A DNA stretch of 51,673 bases from Spirosoma fluviale (lineage in GTDB: Bacteria > Bacteroidota > Bacteroidia > Cytophagales > Cyclobacteriaceae): assembly GCA_945897085.1 (NCBI GenBank), contig CAMDEU010000004.1, positions 1 to 51,673 of the forward strand, in the 5' to 3' direction. This document shows positions 17,148 to 26,055 of this stretch, piece by piece. The position numbers and the translations under genes were made by a program. Position 1 is the stretch's first letter, and each line of letters begins with the position of its first letter. Under the pieces are notes generated by a model, which had not been told where the DNA came from, searched no databases, and saw only the letters and a list, made by a program, of their open reading frames with translations.

Positions 17148-17702
17148 ATGTCAAAAATCCAGCTGTTCTTTCACCATATTTTCCGAATTATTTGGAACAC
17201 CATTTTTGTGCTTTCATATCCCATTTTGGCAAGCTTTGGGCTAATTTTTATAGGGCTTACATTTTTGTTTTCGAAGCTTTCCCAGCTACTGAATCTATTA
17301 AATCCGGAAAGTAAAAAAAGAATAATACTGGCCACAGCATGGGAAATCCTACCTAATTCCAATGATTTTTTTGAATCAAAGGTGGAAAAACAAATCCTTT
17401 TTGGACCGATAGGGGTAAGGCTGAGACGGAAGGATGGCGTACCTACCGTCTTGAGTGATCATGTTTTTGGAAAAAAAGTGAGTAAAATAGAGGAGGGTTT
17501 CATTTTGGAAAAATGGAATACGTTAGAATCCACAGCACTACCTGATTTTGATATTTGCCTCTATAATCCGGAGCTAGATAGCATTCGCTTTCTGACCCAA
17601 ATCAGCTCCTTTGACTGGCACCTTGCCGAAATAAAGGACACCAAATTGGTTTTCAAATGGTTTGATGGTACGCAAGGAGGAGAGAGACTCGTACAACTAT
17701 GA
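17148..17702 (+). CDS. Hypothetical protein with N-terminal membrane segment
   Basis: This 184-residue protein is not recognised. Residues 1-50 carry one or two hydrophobic helices (IFRIIWNTIFVLSYPILASF, then IFIGLTFLF) and the rest is a mixed alpha/beta soluble domain rich in aromatic residues. No known motif is seen. Its stop overlaps the start of the DUF2400 gene (ATGA), so the two are translationally coupled, which is a good sign that it is a real gene. It may be a membrane-attached partner of its neighbour, but this is only a context guess. Confidence 0.7.
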   Translation: MSKIQLFFHHIFRIIWNTIFVLSYPILASFGLIFIGLTFLFSKLSQLLNLLNPESKKRIILATAWEILPNSNDFFESKVEKQILFGPIGVRLRRKDGVPTVLSDHVFGKKVSKIEEGFILEKWNTLESTALPDFDICLYNPELDSIRFLTQISSFDWHLAEIKDTKLVFKWFDGTQGGERLVQL

Positions 17703-18469
17703 ACCAAGAAATCAAGGATTTTTTAGATCAAAAAGTAGCGCTTTACAACAGGCCTAATTTTATTGAGTTAGATCCTATTTCTATTCCTCATCGTTTCCAT
17801 AAAAAACAAGACATTGAGATTGCAGGCTTTTTTGCAGCAATCCTAGCTTGGGGTCAACGAAAAACGATCCTCAACAAATGTATAGACCTACTGGGGCGCA
17901 TGGACAATTCGCCTCATGATTTTATGGTCAATCATACTGAAGGGGATTTAAAAGCGTTTCTTGGCTTCAAACACCGAACCTTCAATGAAGTAGACGCCCT
18001 TTATTTTATCCACTTTTTGTCTTGGTTTTACCGGCATCAGGATAGTTTGGAAAAGGCCTTTCTTATCGGTCAAACTGGAGCGATAGATAGCATGGAGTCC
18101 ATGCTGATTCAGTTTCAACGATTTTTCTTTAGTTTGGAAGAGGCTCCTGGACGAACCAAGAAACATATTTCTTCCCCAGCTACGCGTTCTGCATGCAAGC
18201 GCATCAACATGTACCTTCGCTGGATGGTTCGTCAGGACAAACAGGGTGTTGATTTTGGAATTTGGAAGCAAATTAGCCCTGCCCAACTCATCTGTCCCTG
18301 TGACTTGCATGTGGATCGGGTAGGTAGGAAACTTGGATTAATTAAAAGGAAACAAACGGATTGGGGTACTGCCATAGAGTTAACTCATGTACTTCGGAGT
18401 TTCGATCCGGTGGATCCTGTGAAATACGATTTCGCCCTTTTTGGATTAGGAGTGGAGGAAAAGTTTTAA
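17699..18469 (+). CDS. DUF2400 / TIGR02757 family protein
   Basis: The 256-residue protein matches the uncharacterised TIGR02757/DUF2400 family by its conserved blocks: an N-terminal IPHRFHKKQDIEIAGFFAA and AWGQRKTI, a central SPATRSACKRINMYLRWMVR, and a C-terminal CPCDLHVDRVGRKLGL with DPVKYDFALFGLGV. The C-terminal CDLHVDRV block resembles the VDTHxxRV segment that holds the catalytic Asp of HhH-GPD DNA glycosylases such as endonuclease III, so a DNA-base-repair-like fold is possible; this is inference. The start overlaps the upstream gene by 4 bp. Confidence 0.88.
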   Translation: MNQEIKDFLDQKVALYNRPNFIELDPISIPHRFHKKQDIEIAGFFAAILAWGQRKTILNKCIDLLGRMDNSPHDFMVNHTEGDLKAFLGFKHRTFNEVDALYFIHFLSWFYRHQDSLEKAFLIGQTGAIDSMESMLIQFQRFFFSLEEAPGRTKKHISSPATRSACKRINMYLRWMVRQDKQGVDFGIWKQISPAQLICPCDLHVDRVGRKLGLIKRKQTDWGTAIELTHVLRSFDPVDPVKYDFALFGLGVEEKF

Positions 18470-18525
18470 TAGTCTATATCCAACAGGAAAATACACTTTA
18501 GCAATTTATTCTAGCAGATACCCGT

Positions 18526-20004
18526 CTAAAAGGGTGCCCTAAAATTGAAGAAAAAGTTGCCCAAGCCCTGTTTGTTTATGGAATATTCCAATCGAAAGAC
18601 TGCGTCATAGCCGGTTACAATATCGATCCCTGCTCCATATCCGAACAGATATTGATTCGTTAACGCGAGGTTTTCAGGAATTCGATTCCGATCCCTGACC
18701 GCTCCCTGATCAAAGTTGCCACTGAAATAAATGCTTAGTGGTAGGGTGTTGAATTGGTCGTTGTAAATTGCCTTTGAAAGATCAAATCTGGTCGCAATTA
18801 CTTTAAAACGTAGGCTATTTTTCTGAACTACCAGTTGCTGTCCTTCAATTACATTTAGTTCATAGCCTCGGATAAAATTGGGAGTGTAGCCAATCCCTCT
18901 TACCAAGGTGTAGGGTTGATTGGGGCTCATAAACCAGCCTGCTGTCAATCCGGAAGCAAAATGAAACCCTTTTCCCAACGAAATATATTTATTGGCGGTT
19001 ACATTTATTTCTAATTCATCCAATTCCTTGCGCGAAATGAGCCCATATTTCGTGGCGGTCAACTGCAGTAATTCCCCTTTGGTAGCATAGGCAATGTTAT
19101 CTCGTTTGTCGTGGAGAAAGGAATATTGAAAAAAAGAAAAGGAGAGCTGGTTGCCAGGCTGCAGAAAGTAGTTGGGGTTTTGCTCCAGGACCTTTGGAGA
19201 TACCCAAGTGGTGCTATGACCCAATGCCAGCAGATGAAAGTTGTAAAAGGTGCGGCGGAAAGTATAGCGAAGAGCCGTTGCAAAGTTCTTGCGTAGAACT
19301 TCTTCGAGCGGGGAAGTATAAAATAGTTGACGATTGTTTTTGGAGGCGATAGGAACTGTTTTTTGATCCCTGTAGCTGAACTGAAAGGAAAGCCCATGTT
19401 TTTGTTGTCGATCGATATAGGGCTTGGAGTAAATTAGTTCAAGCCCTTTCGTAAAGCCTAGCTGACCGGAAAACCTAAACTTCTCATTTCTTCCTCCCAC
19501 GTTGGTGTGGTTGATTTTTAATCCATAATTCACGCGTGACCAATCCCGCTCCTGGTTGGTCCACCACTCCGAGAAGTTTCGATCGGCCAATTCAAAAATG
19601 ACAGATGGAAGAACATACCAGCGCTCCTTGACTGCAATCAATATTTCGACTTCATCTGGGCCTGTGCGTAGTGGAGTAATCTCCACTTCATTGAATAGGC
19701 GGAGGTTAAAAATTTTCTGTTGATCCGCTTTGAGGATGCCAAGGAAGGTTTCCCAATCGTAGAGGTAATTGGTCACAAAGTCCAGTTCTCGTAAAATGAT
19801 TTCCTTCTCCGTTTTTTCGTTCCCGATGATGTAGATGGAGTTTACCTTTATTTGTTTTGGAGTTTCGTGAATGGGAAGGCTATCTTGAGCCTGAAGTGGA
19901 AATAAAAAAAACTGCAACCCACCCCATATAGAGAAAGTGCGTAGGAAAAATAAAAACTGGCTAAAAGAAAATTTATACCGGTAAATTTGCTCCAATCGTT
20001 GCAT
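18526..20004 (-). CDS. Omp85/BamA-TamA family outer membrane protein with one POTRA domain
   Basis: This 492-residue protein has a long N-terminal signal region (to about residue 40, LFPLQAQ), a single POTRA-like repeat (about 50-125, [20 protein letters not shown]) and a 16-strand beta-barrel filling the rest. The barrel's conserved loop-6 motif is visible as IRGYE near residue 370, and the C-terminus ends in FFFNFRAPF with the aromatic last residue typical of outer-membrane barrels. BamA itself has five POTRA domains, so this is a small Omp85 relative of unknown client, not BamA. Its start lies only 23 bp from the divergent yidD start. Confidence 0.9.
   Translation of the reverse strand: MQRLEQIYRYKFSFSQFLFFLRTFSIWGGLQFFLFPLQAQDSLPIHETPKQIKVNSIYIIGNEKTEKEIILRELDFVTNYLYDWETFLGILKADQQKIFNLRLFNEVEITPLRTGPDEVEILIAVKERWYVLPSVIFELADRNFSEWWTNQERDWSRVNYGLKINHTNVGGRNEKFRFSGQLGFTKGLELIYSKPYIDRQQKHGLSFQFSYRDQKTVPIASKNNRQLFYTSPLEEVLRKNFATALRYTFRRTFYNFHLLALGHSTTWVSPKVLEQNPNYFLQPGNQLSFSFFQYSFLHDKRDNIAYATKGELLQLTATKYGLISRKELDELEINVTANKYISLGKGFHFASGLTAGWFMSPNQPYTLVRGIGYTPNFIRGYELNVIEGQQLVVQKNSLRFKVIATRFDLSKAIYNDQFNTLPLSIYFSGNFDQGAVRDRNRIPENLALTNQYLFGYGAGIDIVTGYDAVFRLEYSINKQGLGNFFFNFRAPF
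19982..19989 (+). promoter_or_regulatory. Candidate yidD -7 element inside the Omp85 gene
   Basis: TAAATTTG is an exact TAnnTTTG match, 38 bp before the yidD ATG, and lies within the first codons of the divergent Omp85 gene. No clear -33 TTG is seen at 19-21 bp upstream, so support is moderate. Confidence 0.35.
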
Positions 20005-20027
20005 GTTTGACCAAAACGGTAAGCACT

Positions 20028-20252
20028 ATGTTCAAGACCTACCTCCGAAAGATAGCCATATTTCCTGTACTGGTCTACCAATATGTGATTTCACCAATTT
20101 TTCCAGCAAGCTGCCGATACAGTCCTACCTGCAGCCAGTACATGAAAGAAGCCATCCTCAAGCATGGCATACTCAAAGGAGGACTATTGGGACTCAAGCG
20201 GATCGGTAGATGCCATCCTTGGGGAGGACATGGTCACGACCCAGTACCTTAG
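20028..20252 (+). CDS. yidD: Membrane protein insertion efficiency factor YidD
   Basis: YidD is a small membrane-associated protein that helps YidC-dependent insertion. The 74-residue product has the amphipathic N-terminus ([20 protein letters not shown]), the family core [19 protein letters not shown] with its conserved cysteines, and the C-terminal [17 protein letters not shown]. The ATG at 20028 is chosen over an in-frame TTG at 20007. The gene is not in the usual rpmH-rnpA-yidD-yidC cluster: it lies between an Omp85 gene and lgt, overlapping the end of lgt by 4 bp. Confidence 0.95.
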   Translation: MFKTYLRKIAIFPVLVYQYVISPIFPASCRYSPTCSQYMKEAILKHGILKGGLLGLKRIGRCHPWGGHGHDPVP

Positions 20253-21349
20253 TCGATTTTTGGACTTCCCTTTTTTAAAGCTCGAATCACCATGACCAAT
20301 CCTATAATTACGACAGGAATACTCAAGAGTTGACCCATGTTCAATTGCATGGATTGCTCAAAGTCCACCTGAATTTCTTTGAAGTATTCCCAACCAAAGC
20401 GTGATCCAAACACCAGAATGAAAAATAGGCCGAAAAGCAGCCCATCGGCGAGTTTGGATTTGTATTTCATCCAAAGGCTGAGTAGCAAAAGAAAGATTAA
20501 GAAATAGGTCACTGCTTCGAAGACCTGAGTAGGATATTTTACTCGTCCAAGGGTTTTAACTGTTACCAAATAATTGGTTGCCTGTTCTTTGACTTCTAGC
20601 TGGAGAGGGGTGTTCAGTGGCTCCGCCAAAAACTCTTTAGAAGAATTAAACTGCGTGAGTGCATACTTGATGTCTTGGGAAAGGATAGATTCCAAACTCT
20701 CTTTTGTATAATTCCCTTTGGTAATCACCACATCGAAATTTACTGGAACGATCCCCGTACCCTTTATTTCAGTGTCTCGATCTGTTGGCTGATAGGCTTC
20801 TATGGATTCGATCGGAACTCGGAGGCTACTCAAAATTTCTTCTGTATCTCGAGCATAAACAATACCCGTATCGGAATTGGTGTCTTTCCCGCCAATTTCA
20901 GAGTTCATCAAATTACCCGTTCGAATCAGCGCTCCAGTCAGTGCTACAACAATCACAATCCGATCCACTACCCAAAGGTAGCGCAGCCCTTGGTTCCGCT
21001 TACAGTAAAGCCAGATGGCAATAGGAATAGAAATCGCAGCACCATGGGAAGCAAGTCCTCCTTCCCAAATTTTAAGAATATTTATTGGGTTGCCCAGGTA
21101 TTTTTCAGGCTCATAAAACAATACATGTCCCAAACGTGCGCCAACGATAGTAGCCAAAACCATGTAAATCGTGAGCTGATCTACCAATGCAGGGTTTTTT
21201 CCTTCTTTCTTAAAAAAGTAAACCATGATTTGCTGGGAAATGATAAATCCCAAGGCAAAAAGTAAACCGTACCATCTTAAGCGATCAAACCCTTCGAAGA
21301 CGGAGGGGCTAGGATCCCAAACAATAAAGCTGATAAGAAATGAAAGCAT
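20249..21349 (-). CDS. lgt: Prolipoprotein diacylglyceryl transferase
   Basis: Lgt moves diacylglycerol from phosphatidylglycerol to the lipobox Cys of prolipoproteins in the inner membrane. Seven membrane helices are expected. Active-site blocks are visible: [12 protein letters not shown] (His102), the Lgt signature region [14 protein letters not shown] (Arg143 to Glu151) and YPTQVFEA near residue 274 followed by [11 protein letters not shown]. The protein is 366 aa, well above the 291 of E. coli Lgt. The excess lies between about residues 155 and 268, where extra polar sequence enlarges the external arm; comparable insertions are expected in Bacteroidota. It starts 2 nt after nadE. Confidence 0.95.
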   Translation of the reverse strand: MLSFLISFIVWDPSPSVFEGFDRLRWYGLLFALGFIISQQIMVYFFKKEGKNPALVDQLTIYMVLATIVGARLGHVLFYEPEKYLGNPINILKIWEGGLASHGAAISIPIAIWLYCKRNQGLRYLWVVDRIVIVVALTGALIRTGNLMNSEIGGKDTNSDTGIVYARDTEEILSSLRVPIESIEAYQPTDRDTEIKGTGIVPVNFDVVITKGNYTKESLESILSQDIKYALTQFNSSKEFLAEPLNTPLQLEVKEQATNYLVTVKTLGRVKYPTQVFEAVTYFLIFLLLLSLWMKYKSKLADGLLFGLFFILVFGSRFGWEYFKEIQVDFEQSMQLNMGQLLSIPVVIIGLVMVIRALKKGSPKID

Positions 21350-21351
21350 AC

Positions 21352-23190
21352 TTAGTTCTGATCTAATTGATTTAATTCTTCTTCAAATCCTCCAGAGAGG
21401 ATGGGGAACCGACACCAGGTTTTGGGGTCTACATTGAAATCATCCAAGTGGAAAGAGGGTGCTAGGCGCTCCCTTTTCCATTGATTTCGTGACCAAAGTC
21501 GGAAGAATTTTTTAATATATTCTTTCAATTCGGCCTCCGCAAACTCATTTTTTTTCCGAAGCTGATCAAATACCTCTAGTGGTGAACGCCGGTCTCGGAT
21601 TGCCAATCGTTCGATTTCAACTAACAACGAGTAGGGCATGAGGTCTTTTTCATCCGTTTGGCTTCGCTCTTGAGGACGAAGTTCAGCGGTAGGGGTAAGC
21701 GCATTCACCTCACGAAGGCCTGGACGGTCTAGGTTTTTTTCTGCCCACTGCAACCAGTGCATCACAAAATCCTTGTCTACTCCTGCGATAGGTGAAATAC
21801 TTCCACTCGTGTCTCCATCCATGGTCGCATAGCCCACATCTCCCTCACTACGATTGGAAGTGGATAGGAGCAAGGCATTTTTCAAATTGGCCACTAGCCA
21901 GATGATGGGTGAACGCGTACGTGATTGAATATTCTGTAGACTGATATCGTCTTGCTCCCAAGTAAGTGCTCTTCCCAAAGCGGCTTCTATTTTTTGGGTA
22001 TAGCCTTGCACTTCCTCGTCGATGGTCCAGCTCATAAAGGTTGCTCCAAGACTCTCTGCCAGCACTTTAGCTGAGTTATAGGTGGCTTCAGAAGAGTTTT
22101 TCGTGCCTTGGTAAGCCGTGGTTAGGAGCTGATTTACCAAGCTTTTCTCGGGGGCCTCTTTGCTAACTGTGAGTGGTAGTCCAAGTTTGGATATAAATCC
22201 GTCCACCGCAAGTTCTTGGATGCCTCTGCGCACCATTTCAGCAACGAGTACGGCAATGGTCGAAGAGTCTGCTCCTCCAGAAAGGGAAAGGACAAACCCT
22301 TTGGCTTTACTCTTGCGGAGGTAGTCAAAAAGTGCTAAACTCGATGCCTGCACAAATTCCCATTCCTTGGATTGAATGGGAGCGATGTGTTGTGGCTTAT
22401 TTTCAAGTGAAAAGGAGCATACCTGAACCGATTCAAACGAGAGCAACTGGTTTCTGCCGAGTACCTCTCCATCTTTGGCGAGTAAAATCTCTCCATCAAA
22501 AATCATTCTACCCGCTTCATTGCCAAGTAGGTTGACATAAAAATAGTAGCAGTTGAATAGGGAGGAACTTTTGGAAACTAGCTCCTTCCGTTCTAGAGTC
22601 TTATTCATCGCAAAATGCGAGGCACTTGGATTGAAAATCAAATCCACCTGTCTCTCACAAAGCCGGTATGCTGGTCGGTCATTGCCTCTCCAGGCATCTT
22701 CACAAATCTCAAATCCGTAGTGTACACCTTTTAAGTGAAAGGTAAGGTCTCCAAAGGGAACTTGTCTTCCGTTGATTTCAATCGTGATTTGTTGCGATGC
22801 AGGCCAGGGGGTAAACCATCTGAATTCATAGTGCACGCCATCGATAGCCATAAATTGCTTGGCTACAATACCTTTGACTGCCCCATTTTCAAGGATTGCC
22901 ATGGTGTTGTAAACCTTATTTTCCAAGCGGATGGGCAGTCCAACAGCTAGGGTAATGTCATGAGAGTAAGGTAGGAGCTGTTCGAGTTGTAGCTTGGCTT
23001 TTTCGGCAAACCAAGGACTAAGAAAAAGATCTTCCGCACCATATCCGGTCAGGGTGAGCTCCGGAAAGCAAAGAAGTTCTACTTGCTGGATACGTGCTTG
23101 TTGAATTGCGAAGACAATTCGATCAAAATTCCCCTTCCAATCGAGGGGAGTTTGGTTAAGTGTCGCGCCGGCAATCTTTAGTGCATCCAT
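21352..23190 (-). CDS. nadE: Glutamine-dependent NAD+ synthetase
   Basis: It converts nicotinic acid adenine dinucleotide to NAD+ using ammonia released from glutamine. The 612-residue protein has an N-terminal nitrilase-type glutaminase (catalytic triad Glu44 in CFPELTLTGYG, Lys111 in AKQFMAIDGVHYE, Cys163 in FEICEDAW) and a C-terminal N-type ATP pyrophosphatase domain with the P-loop LSLSGGADSS near residue 305. GDTSGSISPIAGVDK is also typical. It sits between rnc and lgt in the acpP-fabF-rnc-nadE-lgt run. Confidence 0.95.
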   Translation of the reverse strand: MDALKIAGATLNQTPLDWKGNFDRIVFAIQQARIQQVELLCFPELTLTGYGAEDLFLSPWFAEKAKLQLEQLLPYSHDITLAVGLPIRLENKVYNTMAILENGAVKGIVAKQFMAIDGVHYEFRWFTPWPASQQITIEINGRQVPFGDLTFHLKGVHYGFEICEDAWRGNDRPAYRLCERQVDLIFNPSASHFAMNKTLERKELVSKSSSLFNCYYFYVNLLGNEAGRMIFDGEILLAKDGEVLGRNQLLSFESVQVCSFSLENKPQHIAPIQSKEWEFVQASSLALFDYLRKSKAKGFVLSLSGGADSSTIAVLVAEMVRRGIQELAVDGFISKLGLPLTVSKEAPEKSLVNQLLTTAYQGTKNSSEATYNSAKVLAESLGATFMSWTIDEEVQGYTQKIEAALGRALTWEQDDISLQNIQSRTRSPIIWLVANLKNALLLSTSNRSEGDVGYATMDGDTSGSISPIAGVDKDFVMHWLQWAEKNLDRPGLREVNALTPTAELRPQERSQTDEKDLMPYSLLVEIERLAIRDRRSPLEVFDQLRKKNEFAEAELKEYIKKFFRLWSRNQWKRERLAPSFHLDDFNVDPKTWCRFPILSGGFEEELNQLDQN

Positions 23191-23214
23191 GCTTCAATCA
23201 GTGAATTTAAAGGT

Positions 23215-23955
23215 TTAACAAGCAATATGAAGTTTATCACAGGCATTTTTTGAGGCTTCTTGTTCGGCCTTTTTCTTGGTTTCTCCTTTGCCTTGAGCCA
23301 CTTCTTCGCCGTTTACTACTAAAGACACAACAAACTCCTTATACCTTTGGTTGCTAGTTATATGGACAACTTGAAATTCAACCTGGTTTCCTTCCCGCTG
23401 GGACCATTCAATTAGCTTGCTTTTATGGTTGGAAACGGTGGTGATCATTCCTTCCAAATCCAGGTGAATGAGGATACGTTGAAGAATCAGTTTTTTAGTA
23501 AAAGCATACCCTCGATCCATATATATAGCGCCTAAAAATGCTTCAAGGACATCTCCATAGAGGGATTTATTAGCGACAAATTGGCGATTATCTACCACTT
23601 GTTGCAAGATTTTTTTTAAGCCAATTTTAATTCCTACCCCGTTTAAAGTCTCTCTATTGACGAGCTTAGATCTTGTTTCCGTGAGAAATCCCTCGTCTCG
23701 GTAAGGATATTTTTTAAATAAATACTCGGCAATAACAGCCCCGAGTATAGCGTCACCGAGAAATTCCAGCCGCTCATTGGATTTTCGAAATCCTTTGTCG
23801 GTTTCTTCACCTAATCCTGCAGGTGTAAGTGCAAGTCGGTAGAGGGCTAAATTAAAAGGCTTGCTTCCTAGAATCAATTGGATCGAGGTGGCAAGTTGTT
23901 TGTCTTTTGTACTAAAAAAGAGGGAGTTGATTCCTAATCGCTGAAATAACTTCAC
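23215..23955 (-). CDS. rnc: Ribonuclease III
   Basis: RNase III cuts double-stranded RNA, including rRNA precursors. The catalytic domain carries the signature NERLEFLGDAIL, with later acidic residues in LYGDVLEAFLGAIYMDRG. A C-terminal dsRNA-binding domain follows (SKLIEWSQREGN to GKGETKKKAEQEASKNA). Two starts are possible: GTG 23955, 5 nt after the fabF stop, and ATG 23991, which overlaps fabF by 31 bp. I prefer the GTG because the extra N-terminal residues look unlike the family and the 5-nt spacing is natural; this is not certain. The fabF-rnc order is a common bacterial arrangement. Confidence 0.93.
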   Translation of the reverse strand: MKLFQRLGINSLFFSTKDKQLATSIQLILGSKPFNLALYRLALTPAGLGEETDKGFRKSNERLEFLGDAILGAVIAEYLFKKYPYRDEGFLTETRSKLVNRETLNGVGIKIGLKKILQQVVDNRQFVANKSLYGDVLEAFLGAIYMDRGYAFTKKLILQRILIHLDLEGMITTVSNHKSKLIEWSQREGNQVEFQVVHITSNQRYKEFVVSLVVNGEEVAQGKGETKKKAEQEASKNACDKLHIAC

Positions 23956-23960
23956 GCGGA

Positions 23961-25211
23961 TCAGTTGTATTTTTTGAAAATAACAGAGCAATTGTGCCCG
24001 CCAAATCCGAAGGTATTGCTGAGCGCGTAGTTAATTTCTCTCGCCTGTGCTTTGTGGAAAGTCAGGTTGAGCCTTGGATCGAACGCCTCGTCATCGGTAA
24101 AATGGTTGATCGTAGGAGGTACAAGGCTATGCTGCATAGCAAAAATACAAGCTATCGCTTCGATAGCTCCCGCAGCTCCTAAAAGATGCCCTGTCATGGA
24201 CTTTGTGCTGCTGATGTTCATCTGATACGCGTGCTCCCCAAATACTTGCTGTATGGCCTTAGTTTCGCTTACATCGCCAAGCGGGGTAGAGGTACCGTGC
24301 ACATTGATGTAATCAATTTGTTCAGGCTGAAGGCCTGCATCTTCGAGTGTAATTTTCATCACACTAATTGCGCCCAATCCTTCTGGATGAGGAGCAGTGA
24401 TATGGTTGGCATCTGCAGTCATGCCGCCACCGACCAATTCGGCGTATATTTTTGCTCCTCTTGCTTTGGCATGCTCCAGCTCCTCTAGGATCAAAGCGCC
24501 AGCGCCTTCGCCCAAGACAAAACCATCACGGTCATTGTCAAAAGGTCTTGAGGCAGTATGGGGAGAATCATTTCGTTGGGAAAGGGCTTTCATGGCATTG
24601 AATCCACCGACACCAGATTCGGTAACGGCAGCCTCGGATCCACCACTGATAAATACATCTGCTTTGCCTAACCGGATGTAGTTAAAGGCATCAATTAAAG
24701 CATTGGTTGCAGAAGCACAAGCAGAGACGGTGACAAAGTTGGGACCTCTAAATCCATATTTTATGGAGATAAAACCCGCGGCAATGTCGGCAATCATTTT
24801 GGGTATAAAGAAGGGATTGAATCGAGGAGTGCCATCACCTTGGTTAAAGGCGGTCACTTCATCTTGGAAGGTTCTGATTCCTCCAATGCCAGAACCCCAA
24901 ATGACACCAGCACGGGAAAGGTCGAGTGTTTCTAGGTTGAGACCGGAATCCTCCATAGCCTCTGCAGCAGCGACCATGGCATATTGCGTGAAGGGGTCCA
25001 TTTTGCGAGCTTCTTTTCTATCGATAAATTGTTCGACATCAAAGTTTTTTAATTCGCAGGCAAATTGGGTTTTGAAAAGTGAGGCATCAAAATGAGTAAT
25101 GGGAGCAGCGCCACTCACACCAGAAGCTAATCCTTTCCAGAACTCGTCTTTGGTATTACCAATCGGTGTGAGTGCACCTATGCCCGTTACTACAACTCTT
25201 TTTAAATTCAT
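23961..25211 (-). CDS. fabF: Beta-ketoacyl-ACP synthase II
   Basis: FabF elongates acyl-ACP with malonyl-ACP in fatty acid synthesis. The active-site triad is intact: Cys165 in TVSACASATNA, His in NVHGTSTPLGD, and His in KSMTGHLLGAAGA. The C-terminal NTFGFGGHNCSVIF is the standard KS ending. At 416 residues it has normal length. It follows acpP by 21 nt and precedes rnc, the classic acpP-fabF-rnc order. Confidence 0.97.
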   Translation of the reverse strand: MNLKRVVVTGIGALTPIGNTKDEFWKGLASGVSGAAPITHFDASLFKTQFACELKNFDVEQFIDRKEARKMDPFTQYAMVAAAEAMEDSGLNLETLDLSRAGVIWGSGIGGIRTFQDEVTAFNQGDGTPRFNPFFIPKMIADIAAGFISIKYGFRGPNFVTVSACASATNALIDAFNYIRLGKADVFISGGSEAAVTESGVGGFNAMKALSQRNDSPHTASRPFDNDRDGFVLGEGAGALILEELEHAKARGAKIYAELVGGGMTADANHITAPHPEGLGAISVMKITLEDAGLQPEQIDYINVHGTSTPLGDVSETKAIQQVFGEHAYQMNISSTKSMTGHLLGAAGAIEAIACIFAMQHSLVPPTINHFTDDEAFDPRLNLTFHKAQAREINYALSNTFGFGGHNCSVIFKKYN

Positions 25212-25232
25212 AGAAATGAATTTGTTTGATTT

Positions 25233-25469
25233 TTATTTCACGTTAGCCTCAAGGTACGCTACAGCAGCGCCTACGGTACCAATTTGTTCTGCTTGGTCGT
25301 CTGGTATAGAAATATTAAATTCTTTTTCGAATTCCATAATCAATTCTACAGTATCCAAAGAATCAGCACCAAGATCGTTGGTGAAGCTTGCTTCCATAGT
25401 TACTTCAGATTCTTCTACGCCAAGTTTGTCAACAATGATGGCCTTTACTTTTTGTGCAATTTCAGACAT
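25233..25469 (-). CDS. acpP: Acyl carrier protein
   Basis: This small acidic protein carries the growing fatty acid on a 4'-phosphopantetheine arm. The attachment serine is Ser37 in the invariant [10 protein letters not shown]. Length (78 aa) and four-helix pattern are typical. It heads the acpP-fabF-rnc-nadE-lgt run and has a promoter match directly upstream at 25500-25531. Confidence 0.98.
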   Translation of the reverse strand: MSEIAQKVKAIIVDKLGVEESEVTMEASFTNDLGADSLDTVELIMEFEKEFNISIPDDQAEQIGTVGAAVAYLEANVK

Positions 25470-25499
25470 TTCGTGATCAGTTTAGTTAATAACTCTCCG

Positions 25500-25531
25500 C
25501 AAAGAAATATATTTAATGCCTAATTGACAAA
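25500..25531 (-). promoter_or_regulatory. Promoter of the acpP-fabF-rnc-nadE-lgt run
   Basis: On the minus strand TTTG (25531-25528), a 20-bp spacer and TTTCTTTG (25507-25500) match TTTG-N20-TAnnTTTG with one mismatch (A to T at the second base of the -7 box). Transcription would start near 25493, about 24 nt before the acpP ATG. Confidence 0.55.
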
Positions 25532-25590
25532 GAAATGAGTCAAGTAAATTTTGAAGCTAGCGAATATGGCTCTTGCTCCGTTTTAATTTC

Positions 25591-25598
25591 TATTTTTG
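25591..25598 (+). promoter_or_regulatory. Candidate -7 element for the IPExxxVDY-pyk operon
   Basis: TATTTTTG is an exact TAnnTTTG match 23 bp before the ATG at 25621. A TTG lies 15 bp upstream, closer than the usual 19-21, so the -33 half is uncertain. Confidence 0.45.
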
Positions 25599-25620
25599 TG
25601 TTTCCTACTGATCTTCCCCA

Positions 25621-26049
25621 ATGAAGAAGGCCAAGCTACAAATTGAACCCACCTTTGACTTTGAATTGCTTGGAATAGTGTCTCCAATCCGAGAATATCG
25701 GATGGCTTGGCTGGTCAACCAGGAACTGGAACTTAACTTGGTGAAATCCGATGACTTGGAATTGGAATTTCTAAACTCAGAGAAGTTAGAAATCGCTCAG
25801 TATTTTCTTTCTTTGCCTCATGGATTTATTCAGCTTCTAAAAAATAAAGCGCTTAATTCCTCTCAGCAACTCGCTTATTTGATCCCGGAGTTGAAAAATT
25901 TAGACTATTTCCTTTTAGTTCAAGATGAAACTGAGCAATTGGATTTGAGTAATTTTATGGAAAAGCTTTCGCGAAATCCGTTGGTTCAAAGCATTGTACG
26001 GATTGATATTTCCAAGCTGAAATCAAAAGAAAACCTATTAACCTATTAA
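25621..26049 (+). CDS. IPExxxVDY family protein
   Basis: This 142-residue cytosolic protein belongs to a Bacteroidota family named for a conserved motif, seen here as LIPELKNLDYFLLV (IPE, three residues, then LDY in place of VDY). No biochemical function is known. It sits 6 nt upstream of pyruvate kinase, an arrangement I would expect in this phylum, so a link to pyk expression or activity is possible but only inferred from position. Confidence 0.88.
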   Translation: MKKAKLQIEPTFDFELLGIVSPIREYRMAWLVNQELELNLVKSDDLELEFLNSEKLEIAQYFLSLPHGFIQLLKNKALNSSQQLAYLIPELKNLDYFLLVQDETEQLDLSNFMEKLSRNPLVQSIVRIDISKLKSKENLLTY

Positions 26050-26055
26050 TACACT

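Noticed and set aside
18470-18540. Terminator between the convergent DUF2400 and Omp85 genes
   Set aside because: Only a 4-bp ACCC/GGGT pairing is present without a T tract on either strand.
20675-21265. 196-codon open frame on the plus strand
   Set aside because: It lies wholly antisense to lgt, whose protein is clearly recognisable.
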